A DNA stretch of 64,000 nucleotides, taken from the NCBI GenBank assembly GCA_934149405.1, contig CAKPEV010000003.1, positions 1-64,000 of the forward strand. Reading direction: 5' to 3'. Made by a program: the position numbers and the translations under genes. Of this stretch, positions 1 through 7,952 are shown in pieces; within the stretch, counting starts at the first letter, position 1, and each line of letters opens with the position of its first letter. The notes beneath the pieces were generated by a model that was not told the DNA's origin, did not search any database, and saw nothing but the letters and a program-made list of their open reading frames with translations. The DNA comes from an uncultured Clostridia bacterium. Lineage in GTDB: Bacteria > Bacillota > Clostridia > TANB77 > UBA1234.

Positions 1-67
1 AAGTTAAGCTCGCCGTTGCCGAAGATAGTAATGGGTCGCTCATTGTGAAAATAGGAATTTGCCAGAT
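1..67 (+). rRNA. rrf: 5S ribosomal RNA, 3' part only
   Basis: The window opens inside a 5S rRNA. The first bases match the conserved 5S segment AAGTTAAGCTC, followed by the helix IV/V region with ATAGTAATGGG and the 3' half of loop E containing GTGAAAATAGGA and TTGCCAG. The 5' half lies outside the window. A T-rich stretch follows the 3' end. This implies that an rRNA operon reads into the window from the left. The exact 3' end is uncertain by a few bases. Confidence 0.85.
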
Positions 68-178
68 TTTTTTATGCCCTTTTGTAGGTAAAATATGGGA
101 ATATAACAAGGCTATATCTTTTATTCGCTAAACAGATTTATGAAAATGTTAGAATACGGATATAAAGGCAATAAAAAT

Positions 179-236
179 AATACCTTTTTTATGTACAGGT
201 TAAACTGCAATCTGTAGGTAAAAGAGGTATTTTTTG
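179..236 (+). terminator. Putative terminator downstream of the 5S gene
   Basis: AATACCT at 179-185 pairs with AGGTATT at 225-231, and the stem can extend inward through ATGTACAG and CTGTAGGT. It is followed directly by a run of T. The position, about 110 bases after the 5S end, suits an rRNA operon terminator. The loop is long, so the call is moderate. Confidence 0.5.
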
Positions 237-506
237 TTTCGGCGATGAAATTACAATTATGTATGTCTTTTTTGGATTTTTTGTACTTTATTCTACCTAT
301 ATTGAATTTTGGCTCTTTGTCAATAGTTTGAGTTTGCCACCAAAACTAAAATCACAGAACCACTAAAATTATAGAACTTGCATTTTAAAGAAGAAAATAA
401 AAATGTAGCGAAGAGATTTTAGACTGCTCCATAAAATATTCTGGCTTAGTATTTGCTGTGATTTAAATCGTACAGTCTACTTTAGAAAAGATATAGAAGC
501 AACAAG

Positions 507-537
507 GCCAAGTTTATATATAATAAACTTGGCTTTT
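507..537 (+). terminator. Hairpin with short T run
   Basis: GCCAAGTTTA at 507-516 is perfectly complementary to TAAACTTGGC at 524-533 with a 7-base loop, followed by TTTT on the plus strand. It sits between the rRNA side and the convergent minus-strand gene at 553-762 and could stop transcription from either direction, though the T run is short. Confidence 0.5.
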
Positions 538-552
538 GAGTCTTCGAGTTCT

Positions 553-762
553 CTATAGAGCTGATATAATTATACCACAAAGAACAAAAATGAAGACGAT
601 AAAACGTAGGCAAATGCCTATCGTTTTCTGAAGTTGCTCTGCAGTACTGTGCGGAAAACTTTCATTCACACAATATACAAATTCAATCGGAGCCCAAAAA
701 ATTTGGAAAATCGAGCGAAAAATCCATGCGATGAGTTTAATGACTAAGTAAGCGTTGACCAT
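553..762 (-). CDS. Small hydrophobic membrane protein, unknown function
   Basis: A 69-residue protein with two hydrophobic segments (about residues 4-25 and 45-67) separated by a short polar stretch, so probably a two-pass membrane peptide. The start chosen is the Met at 762, because GGAG lies 7 bases before it; the in-frame ATG at 774 overlaps that ribosome binding site and is unlikely to be used. A near-consensus promoter sits just upstream (801-829). I do not recognise the family. It is a single-gene unit between the rRNA operon and the division cluster. Being small and AT-rich it could be spurious, but promoter, ribosome binding site and hydrophobicity pattern agree. Confidence 0.55.
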   Translation of the reverse strand: MVNAYLVIKLIAWIFRSIFQIFWAPIEFVYCVNESFPHSTAEQLQKTIGICLRFIVFIFVLCGIIISAL

Positions 763-800
763 TGTTATCTCCATAAAAAAATATAGTATAATATATGCAC

Positions 801-829
801 ATTATACATCAGATTTACATAATTTGCAA
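801..829 (-). promoter_or_regulatory. Sigma-A type promoter for the small membrane protein
   Basis: On the minus strand TTGCAA (824-829) is followed after 17 bases by TATAAT (801-806), about 40 bases before the chosen start at 762. Confidence 0.6.
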
Positions 830-1167
830 TCAATTTGTTATCAAAACGCAATATTTTAAAATGAATTTGTTTTTGGCAGAGTTTTATATTAAAAGTCTAA
901 ACTATTCAATGCATTTGAGAGAAGAAGAATTATAAAAATGCTTTACAGTTAATTTCAGATTTAATGGATTTTAGGTATGAGTGGAAAATAAGTTTTTGTT
1001 GAAAAACATTATTGATATATATATTAATGAAACGAAGAAGCAAGATAATTACTGACAAGTGTAATTGTATAAGATGAGAAAAGCATATAGTAAAAAAACC
1101 GGGATAACTGTTTAGAATTAAAATGAAAAATATTATTAACAAATTATGTATTTTTTTTGAAAAAGGC
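830..1167. other. Gene-free AT-rich spacer before mraZ
   Basis: A 70-codon minus-strand reading frame at 930-1142 has low-complexity composition and no ribosome binding site, so it is not called. I see no RNA motif or repeat of note here. Confidence 0.5.
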
Positions 1168-1196
1168 TTGCTTTTCTCACTAATATATATTAAAAT
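1168..1196 (+). promoter_or_regulatory. Promoter of the mraZ/dcw cluster
   Basis: TTGCTT (1168-1173) and TAAAAT (1191-1196) are separated by 17 bases. The promoter ends about 10 bases before the first MraZ box, so MraZ binding would cover the transcription start, as in other bacteria. Confidence 0.6.
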
Positions 1197-1206
1197 TTAA
1201 TCGAAG

Positions 1207-1236
1207 GTGGGGAAAAGTGGTGGAAAGTGGAACCGA
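1207..1236 (+). promoter_or_regulatory. MraZ operator: three GTGG boxes with 10-base period
   Basis: GTGG occurs at 1207, 1217 and 1227, spaced by exactly 10 bases. MraZ is known to bind repeated TGGG-like boxes upstream of its own gene at one-helical-turn spacing. The boxes lie between the promoter and the mraZ ribosome binding site, consistent with autorepression of the cluster. Confidence 0.75.
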
Positions 1237-1250
1237 AAGGAGGAATCGTT

Positions 1251-1679
1251 ATGCTAATTGGTGAGTATTCTCATACTATTGATGCTAAGGGCAGAATGAT
1301 TATTCCGGCTAAGTTTAGAAGTGAGCTTGGCGAGAGGTTCGTCGTTACCAAGGGCTTTGATGGTTGTCTCTATGGTTATTCTATTGATGAATGGAAAGGA
1401 ATTGAAGAGAAAATCAAAACTTTACCTTTAATAACGAGCAAAGATGCTAGAAATTTTACTAGATTCTTTTTTTCAAGTGCGATTGAGTGCGAGCTTGATG
1501 CACAGGGAAGAATTTTGATAACCAATAATCTTAGAGAGCACGCATCGCTTGTAAAAGATGTGGTTGTTATAGGTGTTTCAACTAGAATCGAGATTTGGAG
1601 CAAAGAAAAATGGGAAGCTTATAATGAAGAACAAGATTCTGATGACATTGCAGAAAAGATGTCTATGCTTGGAATTTAA
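1251..1679 (+). CDS. mraZ: Transcriptional regulator MraZ
   Basis: MraZ is a DNA-binding regulator of the division and cell wall cluster. The 142-residue protein has the usual two-part swapped-hairpin (AbrB-like) fold: motif DAKGRMIIPAKFR near the N terminus and its second copy DAQGRILITNNLR in the middle. Length is typical. The start at 1251 follows AAAGGAGG with a 7-base spacing; an upstream in-frame ATG at 1227 lies inside the operator and is unlikely. It is the first gene of the cluster and its operator boxes are directly upstream. A 485-base spacer separates it from rsmH, which is longer than usual. Confidence 0.95.
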   Translation: MLIGEYSHTIDAKGRMIIPAKFRSELGERFVVTKGFDGCLYGYSIDEWKGIEEKIKTLPLITSKDARNFTRFFFSSAIECELDAQGRILITNNLREHASLVKDVVVIGVSTRIEIWSKEKWEAYNEEQDSDDIAEKMSMLGI

Positions 1680-2164
1680 TTAGGCTAAAACCTTTTTAAA
1701 TAGTTACATAAGATGAAAAATTGATTTACAAAAGATGAAGGAAAAATACAAAAGATGAATTTTTAAATACTAAAGAAGAATCAAAATTGCATGGCAAAAT
1801 ATATTTACATATGAAAAAAATAGCTTTGCTATTTAAGTTACTAATGAAAAGTTTACAAGTGTACAAAGGATAAGAGAGGATTTTAAAGTTAAGAAAAGCG
1901 GTCACGCTTGTGACCGCTAATTCTTTAATAATTCGATTAATGCAATGAATTGTAGAGAGTGTATGATGAAATTGGACTAGTTATTAATAATTACAATTTC
2001 AATTAATTTTTAGTAGTTGCAGCATAACAATCATGAACATGGATTATTACATATAGCTATAATTTTAATTAATTTGCAACGTGTGTATATTATAGTTTTA
2101 TAAATTTGTACAAAACATGATTAATTGAATTTATATTTTAGTTTATTTTATGAGGGTGTAATTA
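1680..2164. other. Long spacer inside the dcw cluster with direct repeats
   Basis: No gene is visible. Near 1710-1760 the string AAGATGAA occurs three times in A-rich context, probably slippage or low complexity. The strong hairpin at 1897-1918 is listed separately. The remainder is AT-rich and resembles decayed sequence. The spacer interrupts what is normally a tight mraZ-rsmH junction. Confidence 0.5.
1897..1918 (+). terminator. Strong hairpin between mraZ and rsmH
   Basis: AGCGGTCAC (1897-1905) and GTGACCGCT (1910-1918) form a perfect 9-pair stem with a GCTT loop, and partly complementary AT-rich flanks can extend it. The T-rich tail is interrupted, so it may be an attenuator, an RNA-stabilising element or a weak terminator for mraZ. 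Confidence 0.5.
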
Positions 2165-3094
2165 ATGGAGTTTAAACATGAACCGATAATGCTTAAAGAG
2201 TGTTTAGAGAATTTGAATATTAAACCAGATGGAATATATGTCGATGGTACTCTTGGTGGTGCTGGACATTCTTCAAGAATTGTTGAACGTCTAAGTCCTT
2301 CTGGAAGGCTTATAGGAATTGACCGCGACCAAGATGCTCTTACTGCTAGTAAAAAGCGATTAGAGAAATATTCGAATGTAACTTATGTATGGGGAAATCA
2401 CGAGAATATACGAGCTCATTTGGATTCTTTAGATGTTAAATTGGTTGATGGGATTTTGCTTGATTTAGGTGTTTCGTCTTACCAAATTGATGAGCCAGAA
2501 AGAGGTTTTAGTTACACCAAAGATGCTAGGTTGGACATGCGTATGAATCGTGAACAAGATATCGACGCTGAATATATAGTTAATAATTATACAAAAGAAG
2601 AACTTGAAAAGATTTTTTTCGAATATGGCGAAGAAAAGTTTTCAAAGAAAATTGCTAATAAAATAATTAGCACAAGGGAAAAGAAAAAGATTGAAACAAC
2701 ATTTGAACTTGCAGATATAATAAGAGAAGCAGTACCTAAAAATACCGTAGATTCACTTAAGAGAATTTTTCAGGCATTAAGAATTGAAGTGAATGGAGAG
2801 CTTAAAGATTTGAAGAAGGCAATTGAAGATGCAATACTTTCTTTAAATGATGGTGGAAGGCTTTGCATTATAACGTTCCATTCATTAGAGGATAGAATTG
2901 TAAAGAATACTTTTATAGAATATGAGGGCAGATGCACTTGTCCGAAAGATTTTCCTAAATGTGTTTGTGGATATAAATCATACGGTAAGATAATTACTAA
3001 GAAACCGATTGTACCTAGTGAAGAGGAAATGATAAGAAACCCTCGTTCAAAGAGTGCAAAGCTTAGAGTTTTTGAAAGAAAAAAAGAGGCATAA
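2165..3094 (+). CDS. rsmH: 16S rRNA m4C1402 methyltransferase RsmH
   Basis: RsmH (MraW) N4-methylates C1402 of 16S rRNA in the ribosomal decoding centre using S-adenosylmethionine. The 309-residue protein has the family N terminus with HEPIML, the SAM-binding GTLGGAGHS motif at about residues 29-37, the acidic GIDRDQDAL strand end and the DLGVSS motif, then the C-terminal FHSLEDRIVK and a Cys-rich segment typical of the clostridial form. Length is normal. The start follows GAGGGTG with suitable spacing. It is in its usual place between mraZ and the FtsL-like gene. Confidence 0.96.
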   Translation: MEFKHEPIMLKECLENLNIKPDGIYVDGTLGGAGHSSRIVERLSPSGRLIGIDRDQDALTASKKRLEKYSNVTYVWGNHENIRAHLDSLDVKLVDGILLDLGVSSYQIDEPERGFSYTKDARLDMRMNREQDIDAEYIVNNYTKEELEKIFFEYGEEKFSKKIANKIISTREKKKIETTFELADIIREAVPKNTVDSLKRIFQALRIEVNGELKDLKKAIEDAILSLNDGGRLCIITFHSLEDRIVKNTFIEYEGRCTCPKDFPKCVCGYKSYGKIITKKPIVPSEEEMIRNPRSKSAKLRVFERKKEA

Positions 3095-3205
3095 TTAAAG
3101 ATAGAATTACATAAATATGAGAATTTAAAATATTTTGTTATATAGTAATTTGTTTGATATGAGAAATTAATTATTGTGTTTTTATATAATTGAAAGGGGT
3201 ATGAG

Positions 3206-3949
3206 ATGCCAGCATTAAAGCAGGAGTACGATTATTATGAATATGCAAGATCACGTCAAGGTACAGCCAAAAAGGCGGTGCCTTCTTCTGCTGTGTCAAA
3301 GAAATCTAAGCAAGTTCAAACTATGACATTAAAAACAAATCCAACACGAGAGGCTACCAAAAAGGCTACTAGAATTGCAATGAGCGATGATTTTATCGGA
3401 ACAAAAAAAACACGTCCTGCAACTAAAAAAGTTAGTAATACTAAGAAACGTGAGCTTTCAAAAGATGAATATTTGCTTTCAAATAGAAGGAAAGAAAAGA
3501 CTTTCGAAAAACCGAGTGAAATGAAATTAAAGAAACCAAAGAGTAATCTTAAGGCAAGAGAGGTTGCAAAGCAAAAGGCGAAGGTGAAAGAGATGTTGAA
3601 AAATACTTTTGTTGCCTCAATAATATTCGGAATGCTTTTTTTAGTATGTTACAGATATTCATGTATTAATGAGGCTTTTAATGAAGTAAATGATTTGAAA
3701 TATAGTCTAAAGAAAAAGCAAACTGTTAATGCACAGATAGAGTCTAATATTCAAAAAGAAACAGATCTTGCATACATTGAAAATTATGCTAAGTATCAAC
3801 TTGGAATGCAAAAGCCTAAAGATTCACAAATACAAAAGATTAATGTAAAGAAACAAGATAAGATAACGACTCCTATAGAGATAAAAGAAGAAGAGGAAGA
3901 AGGAGTTTTTACAAAAATCTTAGATGGATTACTAAAAATATTGGATTAA
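3206..3949 (+). CDS. ftsL: FtsL-like cell division protein with long basic N terminus
   Basis: Position between rsmH and the transpeptidase gene, one membrane segment (about residues 133-152) and a short periplasmic coiled coil (about 155-200) identify an FtsL/DivIC-type divisome protein, which links FtsW and the class B penicillin-binding protein to the rest of the divisome. The cytoplasmic part is unusual: about 130 residues, very rich in Lys, Arg, Ser and Thr, and apparently disordered. The C-terminal tail holds an acidic run. Typical FtsL is about 120 residues, so this is about twice as long. The start follows AAAGGGGTATGAG. Assignment to FtsL rests on context and topology, since this family diverges strongly. 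Confidence 0.75.
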   Translation: MPALKQEYDYYEYARSRQGTAKKAVPSSAVSKKSKQVQTMTLKTNPTREATKKATRIAMSDDFIGTKKTRPATKKVSNTKKRELSKDEYLLSNRRKEKTFEKPSEMKLKKPKSNLKAREVAKQKAKVKEMLKNTFVASIIFGMLFLVCYRYSCINEAFNEVNDLKYSLKKKQTVNAQIESNIQKETDLAYIENYAKYQLGMQKPKDSQIQKINVKKQDKITTPIEIKEEEEEGVFTKILDGLLKILD

Positions 3950-3952
3950 TGT

Positions 3953-4009
3953 ATAAGCAAGAAACCTAAGTTATTAATGCATGACATTTTACTTATGTTT
4001 CTTGCTTAT
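3953..4009 (+). terminator. Long inverted repeat after the ftsL-like gene
   Basis: Two 18-base arms, 3953-3970 and 3992-4009, are complementary with one mismatch around a 21-base loop. A weak T-containing tail (ATTGTTGTTG) follows. It lies directly between the ftsL-like gene and the promoter of the pbp gene, and so probably limits read-through. Confidence 0.55.
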
Positions 4010-4013
4010 ATTG

Positions 4014-4043
4014 TTGTTGTAATAAAAATGAAAGTAGTATAAT
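4014..4043 (+). promoter_or_regulatory. Putative promoter of the pbp gene
   Basis: TTGTTG (4014-4019) and TATAAT (4038-4043) with 18 bases between them, about 37 bases before the start codon. Confidence 0.5.
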
Positions 4044-4079
4044 ATATAAATAGTATGAAAAAGAGGTGATATACTTTAG

Positions 4080-6260
4080 ATGTCAAAAGCAACGATTCAA
4101 AATAAGAAAAGAGTTATAACTTTGCTAGTTTTATTTGCTGTCTTTATGGTGTACATAGTTGGCAAGTTATTTTATTGGCAAATTGTTAGAGGAAAAGAAC
4201 TAAAAGAAGCTGCGTACAATCAGCAAACAAAGAACAGAACAATTAGTCCTAAAAGAGGTGTTATATACGATAGAAATGGCACTGTGCTTGCCGAGAGCAT
4301 TACGGTTGAGACTATAAGTATTACACCTAAGAAAATTAAGAGTGAAAATAAAGAAAAAACAGCTAAGGGGCTTTCTGAAATATTAAATTTAGACTATGAA
4401 ACTGTACTTGCAAAGACTAAGAAAAATAGTGCAGATGAAATAATTGCAAAAAAACTTGATAAAGAGGTTACAGATAAGGTAAGAAAATGGATTTCTGAAG
4501 AAAAGATAAAAGGAATAAATATTTACGAAGATACGAAAAGGTATTATCCAAACGGAAAGTTGTTAGCGCAGGTTTTAGGTTTTTGTGGAACAGACAATAA
4601 TGGACTTGAAGGACTAGAAAATCAATATGAAAGTATTTTAAAAGGCGTTGCGGGGCAATTAGTTATTGGAACGGATGCGAATGGCAATGAATTGCCGTTA
4701 AATGACGAAAAATATATTCCTCCAGAAGATGGCTTGAATTTAGTATTAACAGTAGATGAAATGATACAATATATTGTTGAGAAATATTTAGCTCAAGCAA
4801 TAGAAGATAATGCACCAGTTGATTATGCATCATGTGTTGTTATGAACCCTCAAAATGGAGATATTCTAGCGATGGCAACGGCCCCGTCATATGACCCTAA
4901 TCAACCATTTACGCCATCCACAGAAGAACTTTCTGCTAAGTGGGATACAATGACTTCTGCTGAAAGAACAACAGCTTTACAAAATTTATGGAAGAATAGA
5001 ACGGTAACTGATGCATTCGAGCCTGGTTCTGTTTTCAAGACAGTGACAGCAGCGATTGCTCTTGAAGAAGGAATTACTTATGATGTGGATAAAGTACAAT
5101 TTAATTGTGCAGGTTTCCTAAATATAGAAGGCTGGAAAATGAAATGTTGGAGATATTATAATCCGCATGGTAGTCAAAGTTTGAGAAAAGCACTTATGAA
5201 TTCATGCAACCCAGCATTTATGGGAATTGCATTGAGCTTAGGAAAGAGTACGTATTACAATTATCTATCAGCCCTTGGTGTTGCTAAAAAAACAGGCGCA
5301 GATTTACCTGGAGAGGTAAATGGAGTTATACATAAAATATCTGACGTAACAGATTCTACACTTGCTTCTGCTGCATTTGGTCAAGGTTTTACATTAACAC
5401 AATTAAACATGTTAAATACTATATGCACTTTAACTAATGGTGGTAACTTAATGAGACCTAGAATTGTTAAAGAAATAAAAGATAAAGAAGGAAATGTGGT
5501 TCAATCTAATGAACCAGTTGTTGTTAAGCAAGTCTTTTCAAAAACAACATCTGAGAAAATTTTGGATATGATGAAGAGTGTTGTTTCTGATGGTACAGGA
5601 AGAAATGGTAAAGTAGAAGGATATTACGTTGCGGGAAAAACTAGTACAGCTGAGCAAGGTAGAGGAAATGCAAAAACATATACAGCATCATTCGTAGCGG
5701 TTGCACCTGTTGAAAATCCGCAGATTGCAATAATGCTTAGTATAGCAAATCCAAGAGGTAGCCAAGGACATTCTGGTGGTGCTGTCGCAGCTCCGGTTGT
5801 ATCAAATATTTTAACGGAAGTATTTGAATATTTAGAAATACCGAAGAGCTATGAAACGTCTGAAGCAACGAAGAAAATCGAAGTGCCTGATGTAACTAAT
5901 AGAACTGTCGGTGAAGCAATCAGAATGTTGAATGGTGTTGGATTAAAATACGATGTTGACAGCTCTGATTTAAATCAAATTGTAACGGCACAAATGCCAG
6001 TTGCAAAAGAGCAATTAAATGAGAAATCACTTGTTAAATTGTATCTACAAGGAAATGATACTAGATTTAATACTACTGTGCCAGATGTTAAGAATATGGA
6101 TATTGTTACGGCAACTAAAAAGTTATCAGATAAGCATTTGAATATAAAGATATCTGGTAGTGGAATGTCGATTCTTCAGGATCCACCAGCAGGCACAACT
6201 GTAGAGCAAGGCACTATTGTAAGAGTTGAATTTAGACCGGTAGGAATCGATGTTGAGTAG
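4080..6260 (+). CDS. Class B penicillin-binding protein, PBP2B/SpoVD type, two PASTA domains
   Basis: A D,D-transpeptidase that crosslinks septal or spore-cortex peptidoglycan together with FtsW. The 726-residue protein has a short cytoplasmic tail, a membrane anchor (about residues 12-32), a PBP dimerisation domain, the transpeptidase domain and two C-terminal PASTA repeats (from about 599 and 660). Active-site motifs are SVFK with the nucleophilic Ser at 317, SCN at 375 and KTS at 520 in place of the usual KTG. A Ser in that position occurs in some clostridial homologues as far as I know. PBP2B usually has two PASTA repeats and SpoVD one, but the single gene in this cluster may serve division, sporulation or both. 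Ribosome binding site AGAGGTGAT precedes the ATG. Confidence 0.92.
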   Translation: MSKATIQNKKRVITLLVLFAVFMVYIVGKLFYWQIVRGKELKEAAYNQQTKNRTISPKRGVIYDRNGTVLAESITVETISITPKKIKSENKEKTAKGLSEILNLDYETVLAKTKKNSADEIIAKKLDKEVTDKVRKWISEEKIKGINIYEDTKRYYPNGKLLAQVLGFCGTDNNGLEGLENQYESILKGVAGQLVIGTDANGNELPLNDEKYIPPEDGLNLVLTVDEMIQYIVEKYLAQAIEDNAPVDYASCVVMNPQNGDILAMATAPSYDPNQPFTPSTEELSAKWDTMTSAERTTALQNLWKNRTVTDAFEPGSVFKTVTAAIALEEGITYDVDKVQFNCAGFLNIEGWKMKCWRYYNPHGSQSLRKALMNSCNPAFMGIALSLGKSTYYNYLSALGVAKKTGADLPGEVNGVIHKISDVTDSTLASAAFGQGFTLTQLNMLNTICTLTNGGNLMRPRIVKEIKDKEGNVVQSNEPVVVKQVFSKTTSEKILDMMKSVVSDGTGRNGKVEGYYVAGKTSTAEQGRGNAKTYTASFVAVAPVENPQIAIMLSIANPRGSQGHSGGAVAAPVVSNILTEVFEYLEIPKSYETSEATKKIEVPDVTNRTVGEAIRMLNGVGLKYDVDSSDLNQIVTAQMPVAKEQLNEKSLVKLYLQGNDTRFNTTVPDVKNMDIVTATKKLSDKHLNIKISGSGMSILQDPPAGTTVEQGTIVRVEFRPVGIDVE

Positions 6261-6289
6261 TCAATTAGATTTAAAAGGTTGTTCATTTC

Positions 6290-6318
6290 TTGCATAAAAA
6301 TATATAGTGTATTATAAT
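6290..6318 (+). promoter_or_regulatory. Promoter upstream of murE
   Basis: TTGCAT (6290-6295), 17 bases, TATAAT (6313-6318). The resulting leader to murE would be about 125 bases and contains a hairpin. Confidence 0.65.
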
Positions 6319-6324
6319 TATTTA

Positions 6325-6353
6325 GTGCCACTTTGAATAAAATATAGTGGCAC
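6325..6353 (+). other. Hairpin in the murE leader
   Basis: GTGCCACT (6325-6332) pairs perfectly with AGTGGCAC (6346-6353) around 13 bases. It would sit at the very 5' end of the transcript. There is no T run, so a 5' stabilising stem or a protein operator is more likely than a terminator. Confidence 0.5.
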
Positions 6354-6448
6354 GAGATACGAGACTTTGTAATTACAAATTCGTATTAATATTAAAAGTT
6401 TAATTTTTAAATAGTAGTTTGTAGTCTACTAAGAAAGGATGGATAATT

Positions 6449-7936
6449 ATGAAATTATCAGAGGTTTTAAAAGGTATTGAAGAAATTGAGGTAAGAGGAG
6501 ATTTGGAAATTGATATTCCAAGTATTGCTTATGACTCAAGAAAAGTTGAAAATGGTGGTATGTTTGTTGCAATTGTTGGTTTCAAAACAGATGGACACAA
6601 TTACATTGAATCTGCAATTCAAAGTGGTGCAAAAGTTATTGCAATGCAAGAAGGTGCTTATGATGCTGGAATGATTCCAGATGGAATTACAGTTGTATTT
6701 AGCAAAGATACAAGAAAATTTTTGCCGATGGTTGCTTGTAACTTTTATGGTAATCCAACAAGAGAATTAAAGGTTGTTGGTGTAACTGGTACAAAAGGAA
6801 AAACAACAACAACATATATGATAAAGTCTATACTAGAACATGCAGGTAAAAAGGTTGGCTTAATTGGAACAATCGCTAATTATGTTGGTGATAAATGTTA
6901 TGAGTCAGAAAGAACATCACCAGAGAGCTTGGATTTGCAAAGAATGTTTAGAGAAATGGTAAATAACAAATGTGATGTGGCAGTGATGGAAGTTTCTTCT
7001 CACTCGCTTGCATTAGACAGAGTATGGGGAATAGATTTTGATATTGGTGTATTTACTAATTTGACACAAGATCACTTAGACTTCCACAAGACATTTGATA
7101 ATTATTTAGCTGCAAAAGCAAAATTATTCACAATGTGTAAAGAAGGATTTGTTAACTGTGATGATATGTATGCAAAGAAGCTTATGGATATGGCAACTTG
7201 CCCTATTACAACGTATGGCATAGATAATAATCCTTTTGTATCTGCAAGAGATATAATTATTACTAATAGTTATTCGGATTTCAAAATGCCATTTAATAAA
7301 GTAATTCAAAGAATAAAAGTTGATATACCAGGAAGATTCACGGTATACAATGCATTAGCAGCAATTTGTGTTTCGATAAGACTTGGTGCAGGAGTTGAAG
7401 ATGTTTTAGCTGGTCTTGAAAATGTCAAAGTTCCAGGAAGATCAGAAGTTGTTCCTACAACAAGAAACTTTACTGTAATTGTAGACTATGCCCATACACC
7501 AGATAGCTTAGAAAACATTTTGAAGGCTTCAAAAGTTTATACAAAAGGAAAAATAATTTGTGTATTTGGATGTGGAGGAGATAGAGACACTGCAAAACGT
7601 CCTATGATGGGTGAAATAGCAGGTAAACTTGCAGGATACACAGTAATTACTTCTGATAATCCAAGGTCAGAAAAGCCAGAAGAGATAATTAGACAAATTG
7701 AAGAAGGAATGAAAAAGACAAACGGAAAGTATAAGGTAATAGTAGATAGAAAAAAGGCAATTGAGCATGCACTTAGAAAAGCTGAAAAAGGTGATTTGAT
7801 TTTAATTGCTGGAAAAGGTCATGAAACATATCAAGAGATAAATGGTGAAAAACATCATTTTGATGATAGAGAAGTTGTAAGAGAGCTTGTGACAAAGTTG
7901 CCAGCACCAAAAGATAAAACAATGTATGCTTGGTAA
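6449..7936 (+). CDS. murE: UDP-MurNAc-tripeptide synthetase MurE (meso-DAP type)
   Basis: MurE adds the third amino acid to UDP-MurNAc-L-Ala-D-Glu with ATP in the cytoplasm. The 495-residue protein has the Mur ligase domains in order: N-terminal substrate domain, central ATPase with TGTKGKTTTT (about residue 110) and C-terminal domain. The motif DNPRSE (about residue 403) marks meso-diaminopimelate as substrate rather than lysine. The start follows AAGAAAGGATGG. The next gene, mraY, begins 16 bases downstream, so the two are co-transcribed. Confidence 0.96.
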   Translation: MKLSEVLKGIEEIEVRGDLEIDIPSIAYDSRKVENGGMFVAIVGFKTDGHNYIESAIQSGAKVIAMQEGAYDAGMIPDGITVVFSKDTRKFLPMVACNFYGNPTRELKVVGVTGTKGKTTTTYMIKSILEHAGKKVGLIGTIANYVGDKCYESERTSPESLDLQRMFREMVNNKCDVAVMEVSSHSLALDRVWGIDFDIGVFTNLTQDHLDFHKTFDNYLAAKAKLFTMCKEGFVNCDDMYAKKLMDMATCPITTYGIDNNPFVSARDIIITNSYSDFKMPFNKVIQRIKVDIPGRFTVYNALAAICVSIRLGAGVEDVLAGLENVKVPGRSEVVPTTRNFTVIVDYAHTPDSLENILKASKVYTKGKIICVFGCGGDRDTAKRPMMGEIAGKLAGYTVITSDNPRSEKPEEIIRQIEEGMKKTNGKYKVIVDRKKAIEHALRKAEKGDLILIAGKGHETYQEINGEKHHFDDREVVRELVTKLPAPKDKTMYAW

Positions 7937-7952
7937 TTTTCTAGGGGGGAAC

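Larger units (their letters stand above)
68..552. other. Gene-free spacer after the rRNA operon
   Basis: No convincing gene is visible. The stretch is AT-rich and contains two hairpins (179-236 and 507-537, listed separately). Around 310-335 the text GGCTCTTTGTCAATAG resembles the sort of sequence found at insertion-sequence ends, but there is no transposase and no matching partner repeat that I can see. Nothing else is supportable. Confidence 0.5.

Noticed and set aside
310..335. Insertion-sequence end (GGCTCTTTGTCAATAG)
   Set aside because: Resembles some IS termini from memory, but there is no transposase, no paired inverted repeat and no target duplication.
930..1142. 70-codon minus-strand ORF before mraZ
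   Set aside because: Ile/Leu/Phe-rich, no ribosome binding site and no recognisable domain.
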